This document shows, one piece after another, positions 1-11,079 of a DNA stretch of 39,282 bases. Made by a program: the position numbers and the translations under genes. Each line of letters begins with the position of its first letter. The first letter of the stretch is position 1. Under the pieces are notes generated by a model. It ran no database searches. It was not told where the DNA came from and was given only the letters and a program-made list of their open reading frames with translations. This stretch comes from Gnetum montanum (taxonomy: Eukaryota > Streptophyta > Gnetopsida > Gnetales > Gnetaceae): the NCBI GenBank assembly GCA_015680685.1, contig MNCI01024295.1, positions 1 through 39,282 on the forward strand. Reading direction: 5' to 3'.

Positions 1-28
1 ATATTCCATTCTTACTAATTTAGAGCTG

Positions 29-318
29 AACAACATCATCGCATTTTATACCGTATTGCAAATTAAACCACATGCTTTGATCATCACTACCTCCAATAAG
101 AAGATAACTATTAATGAGCCTCATATTAACTAGTTAAAGTTCATATTATTCCATCCATGGATTACAATCTAGTCATGTGTGTATGTTTGTGTAACTTGTA
201 TTGTTAAGTGTTGGGAATCCTAACTACTCATCATTAGCGCCATTGCCTAGGATAGTGTTAATATTCGAGTTAATTAATACTATACAAGTTCATTATATTA
301 GCATTTCACAATTCCCCT
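29..318. repeat. Dispersed repeat, copy 1
   Basis: This non-coding stretch matches 21983-22200 in the same orientation. Shared landmarks are ACATCATC, CTTTGATCA, TTAACTAGTTA.AGTTCATATT, GTGTAACTTGTAT and TTGGGAATCC, in the same order and nearly the same spacing. After CATCA this copy has roughly 80 extra bases that copy 2 lacks, and similarity then resumes briefly at CAATTCCC. The extra block starts and ends with ATTAGC. The repeat could be the end of an LTR or of a DNA transposon, and the window edge cuts off whatever lies further left. No protein-coding content is visible. Confidence 0.7.
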
Positions 319-366
319 CCAAAGATATAATATTCTCAAAAACACACACTTAATTCTTAATTAATA

Positions 367-2261
367 GAATTTTGGAACAGGAGTACAAGTACATGTTGTG
401 GGTTAAGTTGTTAAAGTAGAAGTATCAAAGGTGGGAGGCTAAAGTGGGGAGCTCATACATATGAAAGAATATATGTTGGCATGCTATAGATATGGAGACT
501 AATAATAAGTTGGGGGAATAGACATTGGAGGTGATTAAGTCTATGAATTCACCAAAGGCAAGGTGGAATAATTTTTGGCAAGGGAGGCTAATAGAGAAGC
601 TTAAGGATTTTGGATGGCTCATCATGCATAAGGTGCTCCTGGTGTAGGGTTTATTAAGAGGGTGGGGCCTAGATATTAATATCACAGGTCCTCTCCATTT
701 TGCAGCCATAGAGACTATTAGATATTTTATTTGTGAGTGTATATTTATGTAAGAAATGTGGAGTGAGGCCAATATTGGTCCATCGATAACAACTAGTTAT
801 GATTCTAAGGTGTTGGCTCTTCTATGGATAGGGCAGAACAATCATAACCATTCAATGTTTCATTAACAAATGTCAGAAACACTAAACTTGATGGCTAGAG
901 CTAGGTTGCATATGTGGATTAAAGTAGTAGACCATATGGGGTTGGGATTGATTTTTGAGCCTGCTATTGTAGAGCTTGCTGGAAACATCAAGATTTGGGA
1001 GATTCTTTAGAGAGTTGGATCGATTGATATGCTTCAACGGATTGAGGGAGAGCTAGGGCTACCTATGGAGGGGTTTTATGACAACTGGGTCAAGGAAAAA
1101 ACATGGTTTAGAGGTTGTACGATTAATTTAATAGAGGCTATGTTGGTGGAAGTGTTGAGGATGCCAATAGAGGGGGAGGTCATTGCGTTGGTGCTCCATG
1201 ATCAAGCATGCTTGGCTGAAGTTTTCCATTGAGTGCTTTCAAAGAAAACTAGTAGACACATTCATAAGGTGGCATTGATGATGATGTGGCAAAGTAAAAC
1301 AAACTTGGTGGACCATTTTTTATGTAGTTAGGTAGCCCTCACAAGCTTCTAGGGTTATATTTTACCTTTTTGAGGTGCTTGAGACATGAAATTTGGTTTA
1401 ATATTCCATTATATTTTATGGACTCTTTGCAATAGAAGTAGCCTAGGCATCACTTGGGGGTGATCTTGGTATTATGGAGGGTAGGATTGATGGAGATTCC
1501 TAGGTAATTATGGTTTTAGCATAGATTAGTGTATCAATGAAGGAGAGGAAGGAAAATGAAGGAAATTTCATTCCTCAAGGTGGTGTAGATGGAAATGAGT
1601 GGTGAAGGAGTGATGCCTCACAAGGCTAGGCAAGGTGAGTCACTAGAGACCCTCAAAGAGGCTAAATGTAGACGATTGATGTAGGATGAGGGGTTTTAAG
1701 AGTTGATGGAGGTGGCTTTCCAACTTTTAGTAGAATAGGAGAGGGTTGAAGAGAGAGCATAGTGGAAGGATCAATGGCAAAAGATGCACATAGAGATCCA
1801 ATAGGAGGTGAATGTTCAATGGATTCATGATCTATAGTGGATGGAGGATCTATTCAAGAGATACCATGAGGAATTATAAAAATTGATGGATTCCAACCAT
1901 AAAAGGCCAAAAAGTGTTAGATTTCAATAAGATGCTACATCCTTGATGGAAGCACCACCAATAGATCAGGAAGTGGTGGATGACATGAGTCAGATGATGC
2001 GAAGGATGCTAAAGGAATAATTTTTTATTTGGGGTTAATTTTTGGGCTGTGTGATGTAAGGAAATTTATTTCCTAGCCCTACATTTTTTTGGACTTCCCT
2101 ATTGTTATCACATAGTTTTTTGGGGTTTGGGATTGCTGTTAATGGATGGAGCATTTGCAGTGCCACATGTTTTGATGGTTTGGTTGTTTTTCCTAGCCTA
2201 TGACCTATGTACATAAATAAATTTTTGGATTAACTAATCTTAATGCTTCTTAAAAAAACTA
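367..2261 (+). mobile_element. L1-type LINE, 5'-truncated (L1-D)
   Basis: This is the 3' portion of a plant L1-type non-LTR retrotransposon. The reverse transcriptase and endonuclease are absent. The copy starts just before a zf-RVT-like domain and ends in an A-run at 2252-2258. A 10-base direct repeat, TTAATTAATA, lies at 357-366 and 2262-2271, extending to 12 of 13 with one mismatch. It is where a LINE target-site duplication should be, but it is AT-rich and could be chance. The 3' end, with GTACATAAATAAATTTTT shortly before the A-run, resembles the ends of the other L1 copies here. 5' truncation is normal for LINE insertion by target-primed reverse transcription. Confidence 0.75.
430..2045 (+). 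pseudogene. L1 ORF2 3' part: zf-RVT plus C-terminal extension
   Basis: From about 605 to 770 one frame reads like the zf-RVT domain that follows the reverse transcriptase in plant L1 ORF2: GWLIMHKVLL, then GWGLDINITG, then AIETIRYFICECIFM and EMWSEA. The usual CxxC pair is lost; the aligned residues read TGPLHF. Downstream, 1029-1232 is open for 67 codons (starts MLQRIEGELG) with no match I recognise. At about 1690-1890 a charged stretch looks like a coiled coil (ELMEVAFQLLVE, WMEDLFKRYHEEL) broken by TAG and TAA. A hydrophobic stretch at about 2020-2140 precedes the 3' end. The module shared by the minus-strand L1 copies was not found here, so this copy probably belongs to another sublineage. 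There are many stops; it is dead. Confidence 0.65.
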
Positions 2262-2329
2262 TTAATTAATAAAACATGAGTTTGATACACAATGTGAATT
2301 CTCCACCTATGAATGATACTAATGAGTAA

Positions 2330-3097
2330 TGGCCAGATCTGTAGTGAAGAGAATTAGAATGAGGCAATGCAAACAAGGATTTACTATGCTCATATTGATC
2401 TATATGATCTAGATTTCATCTTCATTTTTCATCAAGATGAAAAATTCAAATGGAGAGAATTATAGGGTAACATTAGAGTACCATCAAATTGATCAATCCT
2501 ATATATGCTTTGGGTTGCTTTAGTAGGATCTCATCCTAGTCATACACATGAAAGCTATCAAATCACATGGAATATGACTAAACCTTATTAGTTGATTGAA
2601 GCCCAAGATAGAAGAGACACCATTGTGGAGGATAAGTATGGATAAGAGAAGTATAAGTTTTTGTCCTAGGTGATATAAGAATTAGAAAAATAAGATGTGG
2701 AATATTGGTTTGAAAATTCTCATCATCGTTTATCTCATTCTCAACTAGTTGTCTTATACATTAAGGATCCTATGCAACAAAGACTTCATTCAGCCTTAGC
2801 AGAAACTTCTGTAAGGGATGAGATAGATCCTAGAGCAAGGAGAAACCAAATTCTTAGAACCTCTAGTAGATCTAGAAAGGAATAACCAAGAGACCATAAA
2901 AGGAGAGTAATTTAACATTACTTTTTAAGGCCTCCAACCTATTCATCACATTCATTGGTAGATTTTGAAAAAGATGAATACAAAAATGGAGATAGAACTT
3001 CATGAAGGGATTAAAATAGAATGTCTAATAGGGAAAAAAGAAGAGATAAATATGGAAGATATAGAAGTCATGAAGAAGATGAAAAGGAAGAGAGAGA

Positions 3098-3129
<32 letters not shown>

Positions 3130-4912
3130 ACATCAAAAGGATCATTACCATAGTACATAATTTGATGAACCCAAGGATGATGATAAATTCATACCATCCA
3201 TTAAAATAATGATACATATCTAAGGGGGTGCCTACATTTCAATAAGTCATCAAATGAGCAATCAGATCAGGAAACTTGAAAGAGATTTGGGATGTATGCC
3301 TAGGGGAGGTTGTTCAAAATGCAAGTCCTTCATATACAAGTCTTAATTGATCAAGTGTCTAAGAAAGGAAAACTAAGAAAGATAGAATCTATAGAGTAGT
3401 ATCATAGGGATTCATCTCTTTGCAAAAGAGATTCTTGGATTTTTGAGATAAGACAAGAAGACTCCGTGGAAGAGGTGATTTAAAGAAATACCTTGCTAAT
3501 CTAGAAAGCCATGTTTGACATTACAACAAAGGTTGAAATGATGTGGCATTCTGTAAATGAAAATTCTTAAAAAACACTAAATATAGTAGAAGAAAATATA
3601 GATAAATCCATAACCAAGGAAAAAATAAAATTAAAAAGAAGAAAACATGATGTGACATATACAAGCAAAGGAAAAAGCTATTGTTATGGAAGAGGTTGCT
3701 AATTTCAGTTTAGACAAAGAAGATGGATGTGACCTATGCTAATACAAACATCCCAAAGGGTGTTGTCCTATCATGACTCACTTATAGGAATTAGGGATAT
3801 ATGCATGAATTCTGAAGTTTTCTAAGAAGAAAATGTCAATGAAGCTACCTTACCTGCAAGATAACTACAAACAACCTTATCGACGATAACTATACTATCA
3901 TAGTGGGAATTATCCTTACACTTAGGAACAATATAACCAATAGTGGAAAAAACCACAGTATGGGAAATGCCACGTCTGAAAATAGTATCCTTATAGACAA
4001 CTAAGTCCTTATGACTACTACCTCTAACAACATATTTCTCATGAGAATAATTTTATCCATTCTTTTCATCACTATTATCTTGTTGAATATCATCGACCCA
4101 TAACTCCATAAGAAGAATCACCATCCTAAATGTGTCACCCAACAATGCTACACCATTAGAAACCTCATAATCCAATTGCTTCAATTCTACCACCATCAAT
4201 GGAAGGGAAATTACTAACATAGTCTAAATAGAAAAAATGCAACTAGGGTTGTAAACACACAAGTGAAAGACATTATGAGGCAACTATGAGCCTAAATCAA
4301 GAAAATGGCCTTTCTTTATGACAAGCCCAGAAAGAGTTGGTAGGAATAGTAGTTCATCCAAAATAACAATAGAAACTTTGATTGGGATTCAATTTTATAA
4401 CTCCAAGTGCTTTCAAGGAGTTTATGGATCCTCAAAAATAGAACTGAAACATCACAACTATCATGATTACATTGATAGTAAGTCACTAGATCAAAGTAGG
4501 TATGCTTCCCATGAAGAGAACAGATCTCAAAAGTTCTTTATTCTACCTATAAATACCAAGGAACACTCTAGGAAAAGTGCTTTTAGATTTATGTTTAGAA
4601 TTCAATCCCATATCACAACACATGTACAAAGCATGGTAATTATCATAATGGAAGAAATGCTACATTAGATTTTAGATTGCAAATTAATTAGTCACTATTC
4701 CTTTGGAACATGTAGACAATGTGACGACCACTATTAATGGATTATCTTATCCAACAATTTTCCTTGTGATCAATGTGAAAAATGTCAAGGGATACTTTTC
4801 TCTTATCATGAGAAGAGCATTGTTTAGCACCATTGATGCTAAGCTTATAATCAAAGTCCTTTTCTTGGAAATTTTTAAGGAGGATGAACATGGAGCCATA
4901 TGGAGGAAATAA
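2330..4912 (+). pseudogene. Degenerate gag-protease, probably Ty3/gypsy-like
   Basis: Several short open stretches in different frames read in one direction. 2697-2885 (62 codons, MEYWFENSHHRLSH...) and 3021-3209 (rich in E, R and K) look like gag. Near 3724-3768 the peptide CDLC-stop-YKHPKGCC resembles a zinc knuckle with non-standard spacing. At 4577-4639 the peptide KVLLDLCLEFNPISQHMYKA looks like the N-terminal half of a retropepsin, the aspartic protease that cuts the polyprotein. The aspartate is at 4586-4588, but the usual D-T/S-G triad reads D-L-C. At 4703-4912 the same frame continues with TTTINGLSYPTIFLVI and RALFSTIDAKLIIK, like the C-terminal half of retropepsins in plant gypsy polyproteins. 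No reverse transcriptase or integrase follows. The gypsy assignment rests on the protease only. Confidence 0.5.
3089..3129. repeat. (AG)n microsatellite inside the gag remnant
   Basis: About 41 bases of nearly pure AG dinucleotide with one AT interruption. It is read through as a Glu-Arg repeat in the short open stretch 3021-3209, so it may have grown from a purine-rich gag segment. Confidence 0.9.
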
Positions 4913-6309
4913 ATTCCATGCATTACTTATAATAATGAAGGGTAAAATTATGAGCTTAAATTTTAAAATGTTAACATGATCCAATAATAAACTTGAAAAA
5001 TAAATGTATGTGAAAAAACAAAAAAAATGTATATGTAATAGCTACTAATAAAAATACACCCAATGGATAAGAAGTACTAAACTATCTAAAAAATGCATGG
5101 AATTACCAAAACCACATATCAATTCCTATTCTAGGAAAATGAACCAACTAGAGAACTTACAAAAAGATATCCTATGCCTTGACCATACACCAAAACATAA
5201 TAAAAAACAAGGAGACCTAGAAACTAAGAGTGAAAGTTAAAAAGAAAGCATATTTGGATCATTTAAAATATAAATTCCTCTTAGTCCAATAAGATTTGTA
5301 TTTTAATTATCAAAACCTAATTATCATCAACATCAAATGGAATAATAAATGAAAACATAAATCACTAAGGATGGTAAAAAGAAAACCTATAGTATATGAC
5401 CCTAGGAATGTGTGGTCCATTTTCCAAATGCTCACCCATGATTTTAACCATGAGGAAGGTGCTCTAACTTGAATTAGGATTTTGTAAGTGCATTTTAACT
5501 TTTTTTACAACTTTTTGGTTTACATTTTTTTCCTCTTTCAATTTATTGTCATTTTTCTATTTATTTGATATCTTTCCAATTCTTAATACATTTTCCATTA
5601 TTTGATATTATTTTATTATTTCATAATTTTCTATTTACTTGAATTATTTACTTTATGTTGTACAATAATTTCTATGTTATTGTTAATAATATTGCTAATC
5701 ATGATGTAGGAATTAACATCATGGGTTGTAGTTTTCCCCTATGATATCAAAGTGTAAAATTAATGGTTGCACATAATAGTGAAAACAAAAATTTCACCCT
5801 TTCATTTACATTAATAAGAGATAATTACTTTAGAAATATTATGGTTCTTATTATATAAAACTTAATACTAACCCATGATCACTACACCTTCATGGAAGGA
5901 GGAAGATTACATAAGTTAAATAAGAGTATGACATCAAGGGAATTTGTTGACTATTTATACTTTCATATTGTGTTTTGTTGGGCTCATGTTGCTACATAAA
6001 TACTCATGTTTTCTTGTCTTTGGAAAATGGTAAATGAAAATAGAGTGCCCTTGTTATGATACTAGAAAGACATGCTACACATGTCTAAAGGTGTTGCTCT
6101 ATCAAAGGTAAGAAAATAATAATTAATTAATTCATACATAGGCATTCATTCTTAGAGTAACATTACAAAGACATGTTACCCATTCTTAAAGGTAAAATAT
6201 TTTGAAGCATATCATGGTCTCTTGAACTAGTTTCATCATATGACTAGAATATATAGTTCGGTATATACATCACGGTACCCCCTACTTGCCCCCCATACCC
6301 CCCACCCTA
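4913..6309. other. AT-rich stretch without a recognised gene
   Basis: No convincing coding sequence. 5500-5700 is T-rich low complexity. Around 5742-5753 the bases ATGATATCAAAG look a little like a Met-tRNA primer-binding site, but no LTR end precedes them. 6270-6303 is C-rich (runs of six C) and is followed by an A8 run. This may contain the lost remainder of the gag-protease element. Confidence 0.5.
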
Positions 6310-9300
6310 AAAAAAATGATTACTCATAATAGTAGAAATCCCTCCACCCCTTGACATCCCCTTGAAAAAATTGGAGTGTTAGGACATGTAATGAAAAAAT
6401 ATAACACCAATAATGATAATAAACATCCAACCCCTATCATCCAAAACAAGGGCAAGTATCTTGTGACAGGAACAAGAAGCCACTCCCACCCACCACATCC
6501 TATAAACAAACTAGAAGATGTGTACAAGCATAGAAGGTCCTCTCTTGAGAATGGACTATGTCAAGAACCTCATGGTGTTTCTCCAAGTCCACAAAAGCTA
6601 CCACTTCCTGAAAATTTCTAAAAGCCTCCTCCTTCCTTTCACACTCCTTAGAATTACATTTCTTATTTGGATGTAACTCATAGTCCCTATGTTGGATATA
6701 CCTTCATAGCACATTCCACAAAGTGTTGTGTCTAATTTTCATGATGGCATATAGGTAAAGGCTCTACCCTAGCCAAGACCTAACACTTAGCTCATGGGTG
6801 TAATCTAGTTGTTGTTAAATTTGGACAACCTCCTTCTCCTCTCATAGCTTCCTCTCCTACTCTTCCTTCTCCCTAACTTCCTAGAGGTGCACCTCTTCTT
6901 AGAGTTTTGCCTTTAGGATCTCCCTTATATTTGCTTCCAAAGCATCCCTAGCCATAGCCTCAACTAGGTCCTATCACTACTGCTCCTACCTAGATGCTTT
7001 CATATATTGGCATTCTATCTCCTCTAGCTATTACTAGAAGTCCCCATTGCACATCATTGATTGGGCCTCCCATACCACCTAATCCTCATCCCTTTCTTGG
7101 TTCCCCACCTCTTTAGTAGCCTTAGCTAGAAAAGCCTCCATATAGGAAGACCTAGGGCCTTACCTTCCTCTATTCCCCTTTCCATTGGCTAATTCCCAAC
7201 TTGGTGCCTCATCTTCACACACCACACTCTCCTTCCTTTATGAAACTTGATGGCTTAGTTCACTTTGCTTGATTGATGACTTCAACCTAGCTTTCAAGCT
7301 ACCTTCATCTCCCTTCAAGTTCCAAGTCAAGTCTACCACCTCTAGTTGTGTACATCTAGAGCACCAGAATCCATAGAACACTCACATGGGTGTAGCTAAA
7401 GGCATTTGAGAAGTCCCTATATGTGCCAAAGTGCCAAAATAAAACTAAATGACACCTCTGTCATTGATGCCTAAGTGTATCTAAGTGATATATTAACCAT
7501 GCATTCCATCCTCAAGCATCACATAAAGGTGAAATGTAGCACTAGAAGCTTCAACATGTTGCTGGATTGAATGAAGAACTACTCAACCAACACTATCATA
7601 TATTTCCATATCTTAGGATGCACTAATGTAAGGACCTAGCCATTCCCAATCTTGGGAACCGACTTTGAAAAGAAAACCTTCATGTCTTTTAGGCCATGCC
7701 CCATGGAAGAAACCACTTCATCCCTCACTAGCACCTCTCATCTCCTCCATAATCATAATCTAGACTCCCATGAATAGGGTGATATCTCCCATCCAATTAG
7801 TGAAAAGGTTCTCATCTACCATCTCTATCTTCTACTATAATATGGAAAGTAGATTAGCCCAACCAACCCAACTCACCATGCCTCACAACACCAATTTAGC
7901 CAAATAATTTTCATAGGGTGGCTCAAAGGTAGGAGTCACCCCCATAGCAGCCTATGCCTCTTTCCACAATCAAATTTTATTAGCAATAATATACACTGGT
8001 GGGAGCATCACTCACAGTTGAAAGTTTTAGTGATTTATAGCCTTTCACAAAGTTGATAGAATCATCATCGTAGAAGATTCATCATCAAATTTTAATTCTT
8101 GTCAAAGATTCATTACCTTGAATACTTGACTTGTAAACTAATATACATAAATAAAGTGTTCCATTAACTTCATGGTTGACATGCAAAGTGGACATGTGAT
8201 AGGCACGTTCACGTCCTACTGCACTAAAACAACCCTCATTAGAATTGTTGAGTGGTAGATTAGCCAAATAAATGTTTTAAACCTTTTTTGTAATTTGACT
8301 TCCCATAACCCCCATCAACCCTACACCTCTAGATACCACTATTTTATTAGTAGCTATGGTGGGATACCTAATAACGCACACTGCATCATTAACCTCACAT
8401 GTCTATAAATAGCTTTCTAGACATCTAAATCTATTAGCCTAGCCTCCCAATGTTGATATTTACTCTCCATCATCTAGGTTAATTGAGAAAGTTGGTAATT
8501 ACGACTCATTAATTGATTAAATAGGCTATAATACCCTATGTCAAAAAAATCCTTAAATCTGGTAACCCCCAACTCCCTTTGGTCTCGCAACTTTTTTCTC
8601 ATTGTAATAGATGTAACCGATCCCTCCCTTTATCCCCTAATCAAATGAAATTTCAAATGATTTGATCAACCCTTTCTACAATGTCAACTAGGGGAGGGAA
8701 GCCACTGAATCAGCATATCTAGCTATCACAAAGAAAAATAACATAGTTAGTAAGGCTCTCCTAGCCTATGAGAGAAAATGATAAGTCCAATGATCAACTC
8801 ATTTCTACAACCTCTGTAGTAGCCTTGACCAAGTCTATTGTCAATGCTAATCATCCATTTGAAGGCCTAAATAAGAGTCATCATTAGAGCTAGGTAGAAC
8901 TCCCAACTCTTGGATTATTGACCTCTTGATCCTAGCCTCAATGTTTAGCAAATGCACAATAGACTTGCTTCTATTAATTTATAGTCCAATCTCCTTCGCC
9001 ATGCGACTCAATTATCTATTGATTGCCATAGCTTGGGGAACCACTGCCCTAGTAAAAATAATGGTGTCATCAATGTAATGCTGAATCAAGAATCTAACTC
9101 TGGCTATGTCCAATCCTCTTACCCCCACTAGCTCATAGTATTCCTACATAGTATATATACTAAAATTAAAAGGTAAGATAATAACAAATATCCTAGTCTC
9201 AACCCCCTACTAGTGGAAGAAAACCCGCATAGCTTTCCTTCCAAATCTAGGAAGAAAGTCCCCTAACAATTAAATATGAAGACATAGCTTAACAAAATTT

Positions 9301-11070
9301 GGATGAAAGCCTTTATTTCACATGATCTTCCTTAGTGCATCCCAAGAAATAGTATTATAAGCTTTGGAAATGTCTAATTTAAAACACATACTAGGACACT
9401 TTGTAAACCTAGGAGATTGTATAATCTTCTATAGTAATAGAATCTAGTCTTGGATGTACCAACCCTTGATAAACCTACTTGGTGTGTACCCATCAACTAT
9501 GGCATAAGAGGTCCCAATTGAGCCACTAACATAATAGTGAATACATGCAAAATGATGTTGTAAACCCTAATAAGAAAAAATTGTTATGGATCTATGGGGT
9601 TGTTAGACTTCAAAATAAGTATAATGTGTGAACAGTTGATTTCCTTGTGTATTTTCTACCACATCAGCATTTCATTAAAAGAATCTAAAATATCCACCCC
9701 TATAATTTCAATGAAAGCCTTAAAAAATTCCACTAGCTATCCATTAGGCCTCAACACTCTACCCATATTCATAGATCCCAATTCCTTCTCTAACTTTGAT
9801 CTAGAGAAATGGGCTAAAAGATTATGATTGTCTTCCTCATACAAGATAGTATTGATAGAAGTTGATATAGGACTCACTAGATTTTGTTTCCAAATGTGAG
9901 ACTAGAAGTCAATAACTCCTGAGTAATCTATTGATTCCCATTTACCTCCTGCCCATGAAAGAAAATATTGTGAATCTTATTGCACAAACTTGCCAATTTG
10001 GAACCTACAGAGAAGAAATGCATATTCCAATCTTCTTCTTTGAACCATCTGTCCTACCTTCATTACCTCTAATAAGCCTCTTCATTCAAATCTTAGGCTT
10101 GAAGCTTAGCCAAATCCTAACACTCAACCTTGCTTGGATGGTTACCAATTTCCTACTATGCTTGTATTTTTTAGAGTCATTGATGTATCCTTCCTCTAGA
10201 AGATCTAAATAAGTATGTATGCTTTGCATGCCATGTCCTCAAATCTCTATTGAGCCAACATAGCCCCAACTTGAGAAAATTCCAAGGTTCCTCTTTCAAT
10301 GAGTAAGAACCCCAAATCGCTTCCACCAATATACATAACCAAGTCTTATGTAACCAACAACATTCAAAATGGAAAGGATCAAGTCTCCCTTGATCCTTCT
10401 TTCCCACACAACATAGTATGAAATGATGATTGGATGTCATATATTCCTATCCCATTTCCACCACCCCCAAAGTCATGAGAATATGGGAGCTTACGCAGAC
10501 ATGATCAGTGTTGGTCATGATCTGCTTACACCTCTTCCTCTTGTTGGTCCATGTATATTGGCAGCTACATAGCTCCATGTCAACGAGGTCATGTACAACC
10601 ATGAACTACAAAAACTCCGAAGCACCAAGAGAGTCTTATGCCACCCCATTAAACTTCTCTCAACCATATAGCCATTGACTAAAGTCCCCCTAAAAAATCC
10701 ATTTTCTCTAGTCTTGAACTAGAGAAGCAACCTTTTGTAACTCTTATAGCCACTCTTTCCAATGTTGAGTGCCATAGAAATTCATGATCCATATTTTAGG
10801 ATTCATGAGAGAAATTGTGAGGCTTCATGTGGAACTATCAACAACTTCAAAATGCCATCCTAAAAGGGAGGCGGCACCTCTTTCTCTCCCCCAAAATGCC
10901 ATGATCTAGACCTACTGTCCAGGCCATTTGAGGTAATGATCCTCCTCTTGGTAGAGTTTGGTCTCCTAAAAATAGACAATATTACATCTCTCCCTACATA
11001 TTATCTCTCTTAGGGTATTTTGTTTGTAGGGGGTACCCTACCCTTGAAGTTCCATGAGAGGATCCTGATG
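6310..11070 (-). pseudogene. L1-A ORF2: endonuclease, reverse transcriptase, zf-RVT, extension
   Basis: ORF2 would nick the target and copy the element RNA into it. Visible in order: endonuclease start RILSWNFKG near 11040-11065; endonuclease ETKL at 10954-10965 followed by YQEEDHYLKWPGQ; endonuclease GDFSQ at 10675-10689, preceded by WIF-stop; RT motif KLDISKAYNTISW at 9342-9383; RT catalytic YIDDT at 9063-9077, followed by IIFTRAVVPQAM; zf-RVT with CPLC at 8183-8194 and then MEHFIYVY. The remaining 1.7 kb encodes a C-terminal extension, described separately. The reading frame shifts repeatedly and many stops fall where glutamine or tryptophan would be expected. The catalytic aspartates survive, but the protein cannot be made whole. 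Confidence 0.8.
6324..7060 (-). other. L1-A C-terminal extension: coiled coil, unknown module, hydrophobic tail
   Basis: Read on the minus strand. About 6845-7060 is Glu/Lys-rich and coiled-coil-like (LVEAMARDALEANIREILK, then EVREKEE and ERKL), interrupted mostly by TAG and TAA. About 6560-6790 holds a module I do not recognise: IMKIRHNTLWNVL, RYIQHRDYELH, then EEAFRNFQEVVAFVDLEKHH and EVLDIVHSQER. 6324-6480 is hydrophobic (FWMIGVGCLLSLLVLYFFIT), enough for one membrane-spanning segment. The same three parts occur in the same order in L1-B and L1-C. Because frames are broken I cannot tell whether this was the tail of ORF2 or a separate third ORF. Confidence 0.6.
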
Positions 11071-11079
11071 TCCTACTTG

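Noticed and set aside
425-772. 115-codon minus-strand ORF
   Set aside because: It is antisense to the zf-RVT-like region of L1-D, which has recognisable motifs on the plus strand.
5742-5753. ATGATATCAAAG resembling a Met-tRNA primer-binding site
   Set aside because: No LTR-like sequence with a CA end lies just upstream and no gag follows; a 12-base partial match is expected by chance.
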